Shown here piece by piece: positions 24,251 to 34,000 of a stretch of 43,913 bases of DNA. The translations under genes were made by a program, and so were the position numbers. Source of the stretch: Candidatus Aminicenantota bacterium (GTDB taxonomy: Bacteria > Acidobacteriota > Aminicenantia > Aminicenantales > UBA4085); the NCBI GenBank assembly GCA_017883285.1, contig JADGNV010000188.1, positions 1 through 43,913 of the forward strand, written 5' to 3'. The notes below the pieces were generated by a model, which worked only from the letters and a program-made list of their open reading frames with translations, searched no databases and was not told the origin of the DNA. Each line of letters opens with the position of its first letter. Within the stretch, counting starts at the first letter, position 1.

Positions 24251-24661
24251 CTATTTGATGGTCTTGGTCCCCAGGATTTCCATCCCCATGACCTTGATGA
24301 CGCACCGGTCGATGACTTTCTTGTCGTTCCGGGCAAATTCCAGTTCGTAGGTCTGCCCCGCCGCCGCCGGCGTGACCGTGAATTTGAGAAGGCTTCCCTC
24401 AACGGGCAACATCTCTTCCGGAGTTTCGCCGACGGGCCCGCCATAGAGCTTCCCGTCTTTTTCGAAGAAATTGATGGTCATGGGCTGGCCCTGGAAATCG
24501 AAATTGTAATCACCGGCGATTTCCTGGAGAAGCTTCTTGGGATCGGCCGGCGTGTCCTGAGGGGCGGCCTGTTGAGCCCAAGCGGCCGCCGCGAATGCGC
24601 TTACCAGAATAACGACGGCGGCGGCGCGAGCGAATCCGCCAAAATGAATTCGGTTCTTCAT
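24251..24661 (-). CDS. small secreted protein of unknown function
   Basis: A 136-residue protein with a signal peptide ending near AAWAQ (about residue 30). The mature part is beta-rich (LLQEIAGDYNFDFQGQPMTI, FFEKDGKLYGGPVGETPEEM, YELEFARNDKKVIDRCVIKV). It resembles the small beta-barrel domains appended to serine hydrolases in related bacteria (DUF3471-like), but stands alone here. AAGGAGG lies 5 nt before the ATG. The 84 bp upstream are distinctly AT-rich and probably hold its promoter, though no clear -35/-10 pair stands out. Confidence 0.7.
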   Translation of the reverse strand: MKNRIHFGGFARAAAVVILVSAFAAAAWAQQAAPQDTPADPKKLLQEIAGDYNFDFQGQPMTINFFEKDGKLYGGPVGETPEEMLPVEGSLLKFTVTPAAAGQTYELEFARNDKKVIDRCVIKVMGMEILGTKTIK

Positions 24662-24745
24662 AAGGGCCTCCTTAAAAATAAAAAAACGCTCATTCCCTAA
24701 TACGATATTGACGGAGAATAGTTCTCTTCTATACCCATATTAATA

Positions 24746-27532
24746 TCAAGAGGCTGAGTTGGCCCGCCCCCGAATCTCATAGGGGAACGGGCCGAGGGAC
24801 CAGCCCATCCGCCGCGGGATGACGGCCTTCTTCACGAGCTTTTTGCCGTCGACCTCGAGCATCACCACATATTCCCCCGGGTCGACGATCGACCCGCCGC
24901 CGACGCCGCGCCCTCCCCTGCCGCCCGTCCCCGCACCTCCCCGCGCGCCTTGGGCGGCGGGATTGACGGCCCGCATGTCCCACAGGACCGTGTTCATCCC
25001 GATCTCTCCCCCGCCGCTCAACTCGCGCAGCACCTTGCCGTAGGGGTCGGTCACGGTCAACTTCACCTTGTCCTTCGCCTTCTCCTTCAAATAATAATGG
25101 ACCGTTACCGCGTTTGGCTCGTTCGGAGTCGCCAGGTGGCCGTCGCCAAGGAGCCGGTAGTTCCCGATCCCGCCCGTCACCCGCTGGACCTGGGGCTTGA
25201 TCTCGAACAGGAACGCGTCCTGACCGAGCACGGACGCCGTCATTTCCTGGAGCGGGGTGATGTTCGCGATCCACAGCCCGCGCCCATATGTGGCTACGAC
25301 GAGGTCGTTTTCGCGCGGATGGATCGCGAGGTCCGTGACCTTGACCCAGGGCATGCTGTTCTTGAACGGGACCCACTTCTTCCCGCCGTCGACCGTGACA
25401 TAGACGCCCTGGTCCGTGCCGACGAACAGCAGCGCCGCGTTCTTCCGGTCCTGGACGACGACGTTGATCCCCTTGGCCGGCAGGTTGCCGACGATCGCGG
25501 TCCAGGTCTCGCCGTAGTCCGCGGTCCGATACAAACACGCGCGGAAATCGTCGAACCTCAAACCGGCCTTGGCCACGAACGCCGTCCCAGCGTCGTGCGG
25601 CGAAGCGTACACGCGGCTCACCCAGAAGTTCTCCGGCCCGCCCGCGCCCGCGATCCCGGACGTCCGGTCCTTCCACGTCGCGCCGCCGTCCTGGGTCACC
25701 TGGACCTTGCCGTCGTCCGCGCCGACCCAGATGACGCCCGGCTTGACCGGCGACTCCGAGATCGTGGTGATCGTGTTGTAGGAGATCGCGGGGAAGCCCT
25801 GTTTCGACTTGTCGTTGACCGTCAGGTCGGGGCTGATCTCGGCCCAGTGGTCGCCCCGGTCGAGCGACCGGAACAGGACGTTGGCCCCGGTGTAGACGAT
25901 CGCCGGGTTGTGGGGCGAGAGGGCGATCGGCGGCGTCCAGTTGAAGCGGAGCGCTTCCTGGCCCGGTTCGCGCCGCGGCATGATCGGCGTCTGGACGCCG
26001 GTCTTCTGGTCGAACCGCCACATCGTGCCGAGCTCGCGGTTGTTGTACACCCAGCGGCTGTCGGTCGGATCGACGCAGTTGTACATGCCGTCACCGCCGC
26101 CGACCGTCACCCAGTCGGCCAGGGTGATATCGCCCGCCCATCCGTTCGACGGGCCCTTCCACGAATCGTGGTCCTGCATCCCGCCGTAGATGTTGTACGG
26201 GTCCTCCATGTCCAGGCCGATGGCGTAGAACTCGCCGAGCGGAATGTTGTAGGCGTGGACGCAGGTCCGGCCGCCGTCGTAGGAGATGTTCACCCCGCCG
26301 TCGCTCCCGAAGATGAGGCGGTCCGGGTTCCGGGCATCGATCCACATGCAGCGCCAGTCGCCGAAGGCGCGTTGGAAGACGCCGTTCGACGGCCAGCTCA
26401 GCCCGTTCCAGGTCTTCCCGCCGTCTATCGTACTGGCCAGGGACTGGCCGGTGACGTAGACCTTGTTCGGGTCCTGGGGATCGATCCGCAACTGGTTGAA
26501 GGCGTAGGGCGATTTGTCGAGGGCCGCCTCGTAGCCGGAATTGGCCTTCCGCCAGGTCCGGCCGCCGTCGTCCGTCCGGAAGACCTCGTTGCCGAAGGTG
26601 CGCGCCGGGGGCTCTCCGCCGCGGCGCTTGTCCTGCTCGGCCTCCTGCGGGGTCGCCGGCCGCGGATTGCCGTTTTCGACCACGGCGTAGAGAATATTCA
26701 GGTTCTTCTGGAACAGGTCGATCCCGATCCGGCCGATCCTGCCGGTCGGCAGCCCGCCGCCGAGCCTCATCCACGCCTTTCCGCCGTCGGTCGTCCTGTA
26801 GATCGCGCTCTCCGGCCCGCCGATGACGTAGACCCAGGGCAGGCGGACCTTGTCATACATCGCCGCGTACAACATATTCGGATCGGACGGATTCATGACG
26901 AGGTCAACCGCCCCGATCTTGTCGCTGACGAACAGGACCTTGCTCCAGGTCTGGCCTCCGTCGGTCGTCTTGAACACGCCGCGCTCGGCATTGTCCGTGA
27001 AGAGATGTCCCATGGCCGCCACGTAGACGACGTCGGGGTTCCGGGGATGGATCTGAATCCGGGCGATATGCTGCGTGTCGCGGAGGCCCATGCTCGTCCA
27101 CGTCTTGCCCGCGTCGACGGACTTGTAGACGCCGTCGCCGGGGTTGGTGCTCCGGGCGCAGTAAGCCTCGCCCGTCCCGACCCAGACGATATTCGCGTTC
27201 GAGGGCGCCACGGCCACGTCGCCGATCGACAGCTTCTCCTGCTTGTCGAAGACCGGCTCAAAAGTCGTGCCGGCGTTCACCGTCTTCCACACCCCGCCGT
27301 TCCGCGTCCCGACATAGAACGTGGTGAGGTGGTCCTTCTGAGGGGCATCGGGCACGGCGAAGGATGTCACCCACGAACCGGCCCGGAAGGGGCCGAGATT
27401 GCGGAACGCGAGGTTCTTGAGCAGGCCTTCATGGAACAGGTCCTGCGCCCCCGCAGCGCCGGCGACCGCGCCGGCAGCGACGATGAGGAGAATCCGGACG
27501 AAAAACAAGCGCTTGGAATTTTGGGAACTCAT
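24746..27532 (-). CDS. secreted VPS10/sortilin-like Asp-box beta-propeller protein
   Basis: A 928-residue protein, started at ATG 27532 (MSSQNSKRLFFVRILLIVAA), 5 bp after the previous gene's stop with GAGG in between. After the signal peptide come AFRNLGPFRAGSWVTSFAVP and at least ten Asp-boxes (for example SVDAGKTW, TTDGGQTW, TDDGGRTW, TIDGGKTW, QDGGATW, TADYGETW, VDGGKKW), the two-propeller pattern of bacterial 'VPS10 / sortilin' glycosyl-hydrolase-like proteins. A C-terminal FlgD-like Ig domain follows (VTDPYGKVLRELSGGGEIGM), with a Gly/Arg-rich stretch (GGRGGRGVGGG) and a final beta segment. No catalytic residues are established for this family; it may bind or cleave a polymer. It shares an operon with the symporter. 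Confidence 0.82.
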   Translation of the reverse strand: MSSQNSKRLFFVRILLIVAAGAVAGAAGAQDLFHEGLLKNLAFRNLGPFRAGSWVTSFAVPDAPQKDHLTTFYVGTRNGGVWKTVNAGTTFEPVFDKQEKLSIGDVAVAPSNANIVWVGTGEAYCARSTNPGDGVYKSVDAGKTWTSMGLRDTQHIARIQIHPRNPDVVYVAAMGHLFTDNAERGVFKTTDGGQTWSKVLFVSDKIGAVDLVMNPSDPNMLYAAMYDKVRLPWVYVIGGPESAIYRTTDGGKAWMRLGGGLPTGRIGRIGIDLFQKNLNILYAVVENGNPRPATPQEAEQDKRRGGEPPARTFGNEVFRTDDGGRTWRKANSGYEAALDKSPYAFNQLRIDPQDPNKVYVTGQSLASTIDGGKTWNGLSWPSNGVFQRAFGDWRCMWIDARNPDRLIFGSDGGVNISYDGGRTCVHAYNIPLGEFYAIGLDMEDPYNIYGGMQDHDSWKGPSNGWAGDITLADWVTVGGGDGMYNCVDPTDSRWVYNNRELGTMWRFDQKTGVQTPIMPRREPGQEALRFNWTPPIALSPHNPAIVYTGANVLFRSLDRGDHWAEISPDLTVNDKSKQGFPAISYNTITTISESPVKPGVIWVGADDGKVQVTQDGGATWKDRTSGIAGAGGPENFWVSRVYASPHDAGTAFVAKAGLRFDDFRACLYRTADYGETWTAIVGNLPAKGINVVVQDRKNAALLFVGTDQGVYVTVDGGKKWVPFKNSMPWVKVTDLAIHPRENDLVVATYGRGLWIANITPLQEMTASVLGQDAFLFEIKPQVQRVTGGIGNYRLLGDGHLATPNEPNAVTVHYYLKEKAKDKVKLTVTDPYGKVLRELSGGGEIGMNTVLWDMRAVNPAAQGARGGAGTGGRGGRGVGGGSIVDPGEYVVMLEVDGKKLVKKAVIPRRMGWSLGPFPYEIRGRANSAS

Positions 27533-27537
27533 GGGCC

Positions 27538-27759
27538 TCAGTCCTTCTTTTTCTTCGGGTTGAACTTCACGACATAGGCGATCCCGGCGGCGAACAGGAG
27601 CGCGCCCCACCAGACGCCGGCGTGGAGCTCGTTGAGAACGACGGGCTTGGCCGGCGGGACGATCAGGCCGTAGATGCCTGCGCCGAGGATGAGGGCCCCG
27701 TACACGACGAGGACGACACCAATGAAGAACCAGATCGAGATGGCGTTCTTGAGTTCCAT
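27538..27759 (-). CDS. 73-residue two-helix membrane protein of the symporter operon
   Basis: Two hydrophobic helices are clear: IWFFIGVVLVVYGALILGAG (about 9-33) and VWWGALLFAAGIAYVVKF (about 49-66). A basic tail FNPKKKKD follows, giving a hairpin with a short external loop. It starts 13 nt after the symporter stop behind GGAGGAGGGG, and ends 5 bp before the VPS10-like gene. Position and size suggest an accessory subunit or assembly factor for the symporter. No function is established. Confidence 0.75.
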   Translation of the reverse strand: MELKNAISIWFFIGVVLVVYGALILGAGIYGLIVPPAKPVVLNELHAGVWWGALLFAAGIAYVVKFNPKKKKD

Positions 27760-27772
27760 GGTCCCCTCCTCC

Positions 27773-29449
27773 TTACCAGAAGACGACGTTCAGGGCGATC
27801 AGGCATACCAGGATGACGCCCGCCCAGAAAATCGGCCGCTGGTAGAACTTGTAGTCGCCCTCGGACGGGAGCTGCGTGCAGCCGCGCACGAGGCCGACGA
27901 GCTCGCTCTCGGGCTTCGGCTTGGTCAGATAGCTGACCACGATCGTGACCAGGGCGGCGATGAGCCACGACCACAGCGCCCGGTACATGTTCTCGGACAT
28001 GGCCTTGGCGTTGGGCGAGAAGGCGATGATGGCCAGCGCCTGCGGATCGATCTTGACCCAGGCCCACATCCCGATCGAAGACACGGTCCCGGCCAGAAGC
28101 CCCCAGAAGCCCGCGGCCGGCGTGGCCCGCTTCCAGAGCATGCCAAACAGGACCGTCGCCAGGAGCGGGGCGATGAAGAAGCTGAACAGCGCCTGGACGT
28201 AGTCCATGATGCTGGCGAACTGCATGACGAGATAAGCGGTCCCGATGCTGATGAGCACCCCCAGGACGGTGGCCCAGCGGCCGACCTTGACGAGGTGCGC
28301 GTCCGAGACCTTCTTGCGGAGCGGCTTGTAGATGTCGTAGGTCCAGACCGTGGCGAAGGCGCTGACGTTGCCGGCCATTCCCGACATGAAGCCGGCGATG
28401 AGGGCCGTGATGCCGAGGCCGAGCAGCCCCGGTCCGGCATAGCGGGCAAGCATCAGGGGCAGGACCTCGTTGTAGCTGTGCCCGCCGGTGGCCACCGCCT
28501 GCGATTCGCCCACGAGCCCGGGCATGACCGACAGGGCGAGCAGGCCGGGCAGGATAACGATGAAGGGGACCATCATCTTGAAGCCCGCGCCGATGATGGG
28601 GGCCATCTTGGCCGCCCGCAGGTCCTTGGCCGCAAGCACACGCTGGACCACGAGGAAGTCGGTCGTCCAGTAGCCGAAGGAGATGACGAATCCCAGACCG
28701 AAGACGATGCCCGTCCAGTGGATGCCCATGGCGTTGTCCGAGAACGAGCCGATGCTCCGCCACAGGTGAGTGAGGTCGAGCCCGGCGAAGTTCGCCTGGA
28801 TCTTGGCCACCATCTTGCCCCAGCCGCCGGCCTCGATCATCCCGATGATGGGGATGAGGAGCGCGCCTGCCCAGATGAGCACGAACTGCAGGACCTCGTT
28901 GAAGATGGCCGAGAGCAGGCCGCCCAGGGTCACGTAGATCGCGACGGTGGCCGACGAGACCCAGATGCTGAAATGGATGTCCCAGCCCAGGACGACCTTC
29001 ATCACCAGGGCCATGGAATACATGTTGATCCCGCTCATGAGGACGGTCATGAAGCCGAACGACACGGCCGACAGGGTCCGGCTCGCGTTTCCGTAGCGGA
29101 GCTGGAGGTAGCCGGGCACCGAGTGCGCCTTGGAGATGTAGTAGAACGGCATCATGATGACGGCCAGGAAGAGCATGGCCGGGATCGCACCGATCCAGTA
29201 CCAGTGCGTGGCCAAAATGCCGTACTGGTAGGCGGCGGCCGACCAGCCCATGAGCTCGAGCGCCCCGAGGTTGGCCGCGAGAAAGCTCAGCCCCGCGATC
29301 CAGGAGGTCATCTTCCGGCCGGCCATGAAGAAGTCGTCGCCGGTCCGGGTGTAGCGCTTCAGGTAGAATCCGATGCCCAGGACGAGGGCGAAATAGAAGG
29401 CGATGATGACGATGTCGATCGTCCCCAGGGATACGATGGAGCCTGTCAT
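27773..29449 (-). CDS. sodium/solute symporter (SSS family)
   Basis: A 558-residue inner-membrane transporter with about 13-14 hydrophobic helices. The SSS hallmarks are FFMAGRKMTSWIAGLSFLAA near the N-terminus, a PGYLQLRYGNASRTLSAVSF segment, ISFGYWTTDFLVVQRVLAAK in the middle and GITALIAGFMSGMAGNVSAF, carrying the serine-rich sodium site region. It resembles the sugar or cyclitol transporter (SGLT-like) branch more than proline or pantothenate carriers. The substrate is inferred, not shown. AAGGAG sits 6 nt before the ATG, with a strong promoter just upstream. It is first of a three-gene operon with the small membrane protein and the VPS10-like protein, which suggests uptake of whatever the propeller protein handles. 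Confidence 0.9.
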   Translation of the reverse strand: MTGSIVSLGTIDIVIIAFYFALVLGIGFYLKRYTRTGDDFFMAGRKMTSWIAGLSFLAANLGALELMGWSAAAYQYGILATHWYWIGAIPAMLFLAVIMMPFYYISKAHSVPGYLQLRYGNASRTLSAVSFGFMTVLMSGINMYSMALVMKVVLGWDIHFSIWVSSATVAIYVTLGGLLSAIFNEVLQFVLIWAGALLIPIIGMIEAGGWGKMVAKIQANFAGLDLTHLWRSIGSFSDNAMGIHWTGIVFGLGFVISFGYWTTDFLVVQRVLAAKDLRAAKMAPIIGAGFKMMVPFIVILPGLLALSVMPGLVGESQAVATGGHSYNEVLPLMLARYAGPGLLGLGITALIAGFMSGMAGNVSAFATVWTYDIYKPLRKKVSDAHLVKVGRWATVLGVLISIGTAYLVMQFASIMDYVQALFSFFIAPLLATVLFGMLWKRATPAAGFWGLLAGTVSSIGMWAWVKIDPQALAIIAFSPNAKAMSENMYRALWSWLIAALVTIVVSYLTKPKPESELVGLVRGCTQLPSEGDYKFYQRPIFWAGVILVCLIALNVVFW

Positions 29450-29481
29450 GCGCCACTCCTTGCGTTGGACGGGTCCGGCAA

Positions 29482-29511
29482 AATATATCCCGCGCCCGCC
29501 GCCCCTGTCAA
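29482..29511 (-). promoter_or_regulatory. sigma70-like promoter of the symporter operon
   Basis: On the minus strand TTGACA (29511-29506, perfect), 18-bp spacer and TATATT (29487-29482, 5 of 6). The inferred start is about 25 nt before the ATG at 29449. It begins 4 bp after the palindromic repeat ends. Confidence 0.65.
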
Positions 29512-29514
29512 CTT

Positions 29515-29592
29515 GTCATCCCGAGGCCTTGCGAGGGACCCCCTCTGCCAGTAGATTTACCAGAGGGGATCCCTCGCTACGCTCGGGACGAC
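29515..29592. repeat. long imperfect palindromic intergenic repeat
   Basis: GTCATCCCGAG at the left end pairs with CTCGGGACGAC at the right; inside, CGAGGGACCCC pairs with GGGGATCCCTCG, and CTCTG with CAGAG around a 13-nt loop. It is of the widespread 'TCATCCCGAG...GGGATCCCTCG' dispersed palindrome type. It separates the serine hydrolase gene from the symporter promoter and could also terminate the former. Confidence 0.7.
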
Positions 29593-29599
29593 ATCCGGC

Positions 29600-30892
29600 T
29601 CAACGGAAACGGTTGAAAAGGTCGCCCCGCGGCCAGGCCATGACCCCCTCCGCGGCCTTCCAGAGGGCCCGGTCGAGCTCGGCCAGGAACGCGTCCGAAT
29701 CAGAAGGCAGAGAGTTGAAGAGCGCCGCCCAGGCCAGGCCGTTGTGGGCCCGGACCATGATCGCGGCCGAGCCGGCGAGCGATCCCGTGTGCCACCAGTT
29801 CGCGTCGTTCCCCTGGGGTCGGACCTGCCAACCCAAGGCGTAATACGTCGGGGCGTCCCGATATTCCTCGAGCGGGGGACGGGCGGTCATCTCCGCGATC
29901 GTCGCCGGCTTCAGGAAGCCGCGGCGCCGCGACCGGCCATCGACCGCGGTCAGGAAACGCATCAGGTCCACGGCGGAGGCGAGCCATCCGCCGTGGGAAT
30001 CCATGGCCTCGAGATAGAACCCGCCGTCAGGCATCGCCACCGGCTCCCGGATGAAAGGAAAGACCGAGGACGTGAGCCACGAACCGGAAAAGTTATAATA
30101 CGCGGCTTCGCCTTCGGCCCGGAACTTCCGTTCCGTCCGGCCGAGGCGCATGTCCATGATCCCCATCGGTTTCAGAACCTTCGCCCGGACGAAATCCCGA
30201 TAGCGCTCCCCCGTGACCCGCTCGATGACCCGGCCGAGGACGCAATAGCCGAAATTCGAATACACATAGCGGGTCCCCGGCGAAAAATCCAGCGGTTGAG
30301 TGAGCATGTAGCGGATGACCGTCCCGGCCGAAGCCGGCGGCGCGGCGCCCATTGCCCAGGCGATGTCCATCGGCTTGAACATCGGGTCGCCGCTCGCGCC
30401 GCGATCGAATCCGCCGGAATGGCGAAGCAGATTGCGGACAGTGATGTCATTGATACGGGGATCGAAAAAGGCGCCGGGCGGAGGCTTCAGGTCATCCAGG
30501 AGCTTGAAGGCCTTGTCGTCAAGCCCGAGCCGCCCCTCTTCGACGAGCCTGAGGACGGCTATCGCTGTGATCGGCTTGGAGAGGCTCGCGATCCGGAAGA
30601 GGGTGTCCGGCCGAGCCTGCCGATGTCGCTCTCTATCGGCGAAGCCGTAGCCTTCGGCCATCACGAGGCGGCCGTCCTTGACGAGGGCTACCGCCCCGCC
30701 GGGGATGCCCCACTTGGCCATGAGCTCGGAAATCACCGGCTTGAAGCTCTCGCTCGGGCCGATCTCCGAAGAAGCCGCGTTCTTTCCCGGCTTGCAGGCG
30801 GCGACAGCGAGCGCGGCCGCGGCTAGAGCGGCGGCCAGGGCGAAACGGCGCGCCGCATTTCTCGGCCCGAGCAAAATCTCCCTCATCGGCAT
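29600..30892 (-). CDS. serine hydrolase lipoprotein, beta-lactamase class C family
   Basis: A 430-residue protein. The lipobox VAAC ends at Cys33, so it is likely anchored to a membrane facing the periplasm. The class C/DD-peptidase motifs are all present: Ser103-x-x-Lys106 in FRIASLSKPITA, Tyr-Ser-Asn in YVYSNFGYCVLG, and HTG in NWWHTGSLAGS (in place of KTG). The family includes esterases, D-aminopeptidases, carboxypeptidases and beta-lactamases; true beta-lactamase activity should not be assumed. AAGG precedes ATG 30892. It diverges from the alpha-2-macroglobulin gene. Confidence 0.85.
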   Translation of the reverse strand: MPMREILLGPRNAARRFALAAALAAAALAVAACKPGKNAASSEIGPSESFKPVISELMAKWGIPGGAVALVKDGRLVMAEGYGFADRERHRQARPDTLFRIASLSKPITAIAVLRLVEEGRLGLDDKAFKLLDDLKPPPGAFFDPRINDITVRNLLRHSGGFDRGASGDPMFKPMDIAWAMGAAPPASAGTVIRYMLTQPLDFSPGTRYVYSNFGYCVLGRVIERVTGERYRDFVRAKVLKPMGIMDMRLGRTERKFRAEGEAAYYNFSGSWLTSSVFPFIREPVAMPDGGFYLEAMDSHGGWLASAVDLMRFLTAVDGRSRRRGFLKPATIAEMTARPPLEEYRDAPTYYALGWQVRPQGNDANWWHTGSLAGSAAIMVRAHNGLAWAALFNSLPSDSDAFLAELDRALWKAAEGVMAWPRGDLFNRFR

Positions 30893-30946
30893 GAAACCTT
30901 ATCTTAGAAGAAAAAACCTTGGTAATCCAGAAGCCCGGGCCGGAGC

Positions 30947-30975
30947 TTGACCTCCTCCCCCCGCTCACATACGAT
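30947..30975 (+). promoter_or_regulatory. sigma70-like promoter of the alpha-2-macroglobulin gene
   Basis: TTGACC at 30947-30952 (5 of 6), 17-bp spacer and TACGAT at 30970-30975 (4 of 6). The start would be near 30982, about 47 nt before the ATG at 31029, which has GGAGG 6 nt upstream. Confidence 0.5.
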
Positions 30976-31028
30976 GAAAGGCAGATTGGGACGACCGCGA
31001 AATCCAAAGAGGGGAACGGAGGACCAGC

Positions 31029-34000
31029 ATGACCCAAAAAAAACTTCAGCGGATAGTCGCGGCCCTGATCCTCGGAGGTCTGATTGTCGCGACCGGAGGC
31101 CCCATGACGAAGAAACCGTCCTCCTTCGCTCAAGAGCAGGACACCAAGGAGCTTTGGAAAAAGGTCGATGAAGCGGACAAAAACGGGCTGCCCCAGACCG
31201 CCCTGGAAGCCTTGAAACGGATCGTGCCCCTCGCCTTCGCCCGGAACAACAACGGCGAGGCGCTGCGGGCCCTCACCCGCCAGATCATTCTCGAATCGGC
31301 CGTCAAGGGCAACAAGCCGGAAGAGCGCGTCGCCCGCCTCAAGGAGGAAATCGGGAAGGCCCCGGCCGAGGTCCGGCCGATGATGAAGATCATCCTGGCC
31401 CAGTGGTACTGGCAATACTATTCGAGGAACCGGTGGCGGTTCATGAACCGGACGGCCACCGAGGGCGCGGACGATAAGGACTTCACCACCTGGGACCTGC
31501 CCCGCATCTTCAAGGAGATCGACGGCCTTTACCGCGAGATCCTGAAGGACGAGGCCGCGCTGAAAAAGATCCCGATCTCCGCGTACCGGGACCTCCTCCA
31601 GGACGGCAACCAGCCCGCCTCGTTCCGGCCGACGCTCTTCGATTTCGTCGTCTTCGAAGCCCTGGATTTTTACACTTCGGGCGAGCAGACCGCCGCGGCC
31701 CCCGAGGACGCGTTCGTGATCGAAGCCGAGTCCGACGCATTCGCCCCGGCTGCCCGATTCATCTCCTACGCGCCCGAGACGACCGACGTCGAATCTCCGA
31801 AACTCCAGGCCTTGAAGCTCTACCAGAAGGCGCTGGACTTCCACCGCAAGGACGCAAACCCGGACGCTTTCCTCGACGCCGACCTCCAGCGCCTCCGCTA
31901 CGTCCGCAACACGGCCGCGGGCGAGCCGGCTTCCGACCTCTTCCTCAAGCGCCTCCGCGAGATTTCCAAGGGCTACGCCGCCTCGCCGCTGTCGAGCCTG
32001 GCCCTCTCTTACGAGGCCCAGGAGATCTTCGACCGGGGCGATTACGTCAAGGCCCTCGAAGCGGCCCACGCCGGCGAAAAAGCGCATCCCGCCTCGGCAG
32101 GCGCCTCCAACTGCAAATCGCTCATCGCCCGCATCACGGCGAGGGAGTTCCAGCTCCATGGGGAGTCCGTGCTGCGGCCCATGCTCGCGGGCAGACTGGC
32201 CGTCGACTATCGCAACCTGACGGCGCTCTATCTGCGGGCGGTGAAGACGAACTTCACCGAACTCCTTCAGAGCAAGGACGGCGAGAGCCTCTTCTGGATG
32301 TCCGACGCGGTCCTCGCCAAGCTCATCGCCGCGGAGCCCGCCGCCGTCTGGAAGGCGGCGCTGAAGCCCACGGCCGACTACAAGACGGCGACGGCCCTGG
32401 CCGACGTCCCACCCCTCAAGCCGGGGTTCTATCGGATCCTCGCTTCCACCACCGAGAGCTTCAGCTCCGCCAAAAACAAGACCCAGTCCGCCTCCCTCTG
32501 GGTGAGCGACCTGGCCCTGGTAACGCGGGGCAGCGACGGCAACGTCCAGGGCTTCGTTATGCGCAACGAAACCGGGGAGCCGGTGGGGGGCGCCGAGGCC
32601 TCGTTCTACCAATGGGACTACAACGCCGGCGGATTCCAGAAGCTGGCCTCCGCCCGGACCGACGACGGCGGCGCGTTCGTCCTTTCGCCTGCCCAAGCCG
32701 GCCGGAGCACCTCCAACCGCCTCATCGCCGTCCGCGACGGGAAGGGCGGCGAATTGGCCGAGATCCAGATCCCGACGTCCACCCCTCGCAGCGAGACGTC
32801 GCGGACCACAACAATGTTCTTCACCGATCGGTCCCTCTACCGGCCGGGCCAGACGATCTCGTTCAAGGGCATCTGCCTCGCGATCGACACGGCCGGCAAC
32901 GATTACCGCCTCCTCCCCAAGAAGTCCGTGCGGGTCGCGTTCCGCGACGCGAACCGCCAGGACATCGCGAGCCTCCTCCTGACCACCAACGACTACGGCT
33001 CCTTCAGCGGGGCGTTCACCGCGCCGGCCGACCGCCTGACGGGCGAGATGACGATTTCGACTTTGGATCCGCGCGGCCAGACGTCGGTCCGGGTGGAGGA
33101 GTACAAGCGACCCAAGTTCCAGGTGAAGCTCGACGTGCCCGACCAGGAATTCCGCCTCAACGACGAGGTCGCCCTGCCGGGCGAAGCCATGGCCTACACG
33201 GGCGCGCCCGTGGACGGGGCGCTGATCAAATACCGGATCGTGCGCGAGGTCCAATACCCCTGGTGGTGGTTCTATTGGAGCCCCCGTCCAGGGGGAAGGG
33301 GCGGAAGTCAGGAGATCGCCCACGGGACGCTGCGGACCAACGAGGCCGGGAAATTCGTGATCAAGTTCCAGGCCAAGCCCGACCCGACGGTCGCCGCCTC
33401 CGGCGGGCCCGTCTTCACCTTCGCCGCTTATGTCGACGTCACCGACACCACGGGCGAAACGCGGAGCGCCGACGGCCGGGTGCGGGCAGGGTTCGCCTCG
33501 CTCGAAGCCGGGCTGCGCTGCGGCGACTGGCAGGAGTCGGGAAAACCCGTGGCGCTCACGGTCACGACAACGACGCTCAACGGCAAGAAGGCCTCCGCCA
33601 AGGGGACGGTCGATGTCCTCGCCCTCAAGGGGCCGGACAAGCCCGTCCCGGCCGACCTCATCGGCGAAGCGGCGCTCCTGGGCGGGGAGACGAGCGCGAC
33701 CTCGGACTGGCGGCGGTGGCCGGACGGCGCCCTCGTCGAGCGCAAGGAATTCCTGACGAGCGCCAAGGACGAAGCTCCCCTAGTCCTGTCGTACAATCTA
33801 AAGCCGGGCGCCTACAAGGCGCGCCTCAAGACCCAGGATAAGTTCGGCTCGCCCGTCGAAAGCCTGGCCTTCTTCCTCGTCCTCGATCCCACCAGTTCGG
33901 CCTTTAACGTGAAAATCCCGTTCCACACCGCCGCCCGGGCTTCGACCGTCGAAGTCGGCGGGACCTACGAGATCCTCTGGGGAACGGGCTACGACCGGGG

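Noticed and set aside
24950-27577. 875-residue ORF opposite the VPS10-like gene
   Set aside because: Antisense shadow; the Asp-box repeats are on the minus strand.
29515-29592. Rho-independent terminator
   Set aside because: The stem is long enough, but no U-tract follows on either strand; its sequence fits a dispersed palindromic repeat better.
29600-30892. Antibiotic-resistance beta-lactamase
   Set aside because: The class C fold motifs are shared by many esterases and peptidases, and the third motif is HTG; resistance cannot be claimed.
30633-33323. 896-residue minus-strand ORF running through the macroglobulin start and into the serine hydrolase region
   Set aside because: It overlaps two well-supported genes in other frames, and its composition is typical of GC-driven shadow frames.
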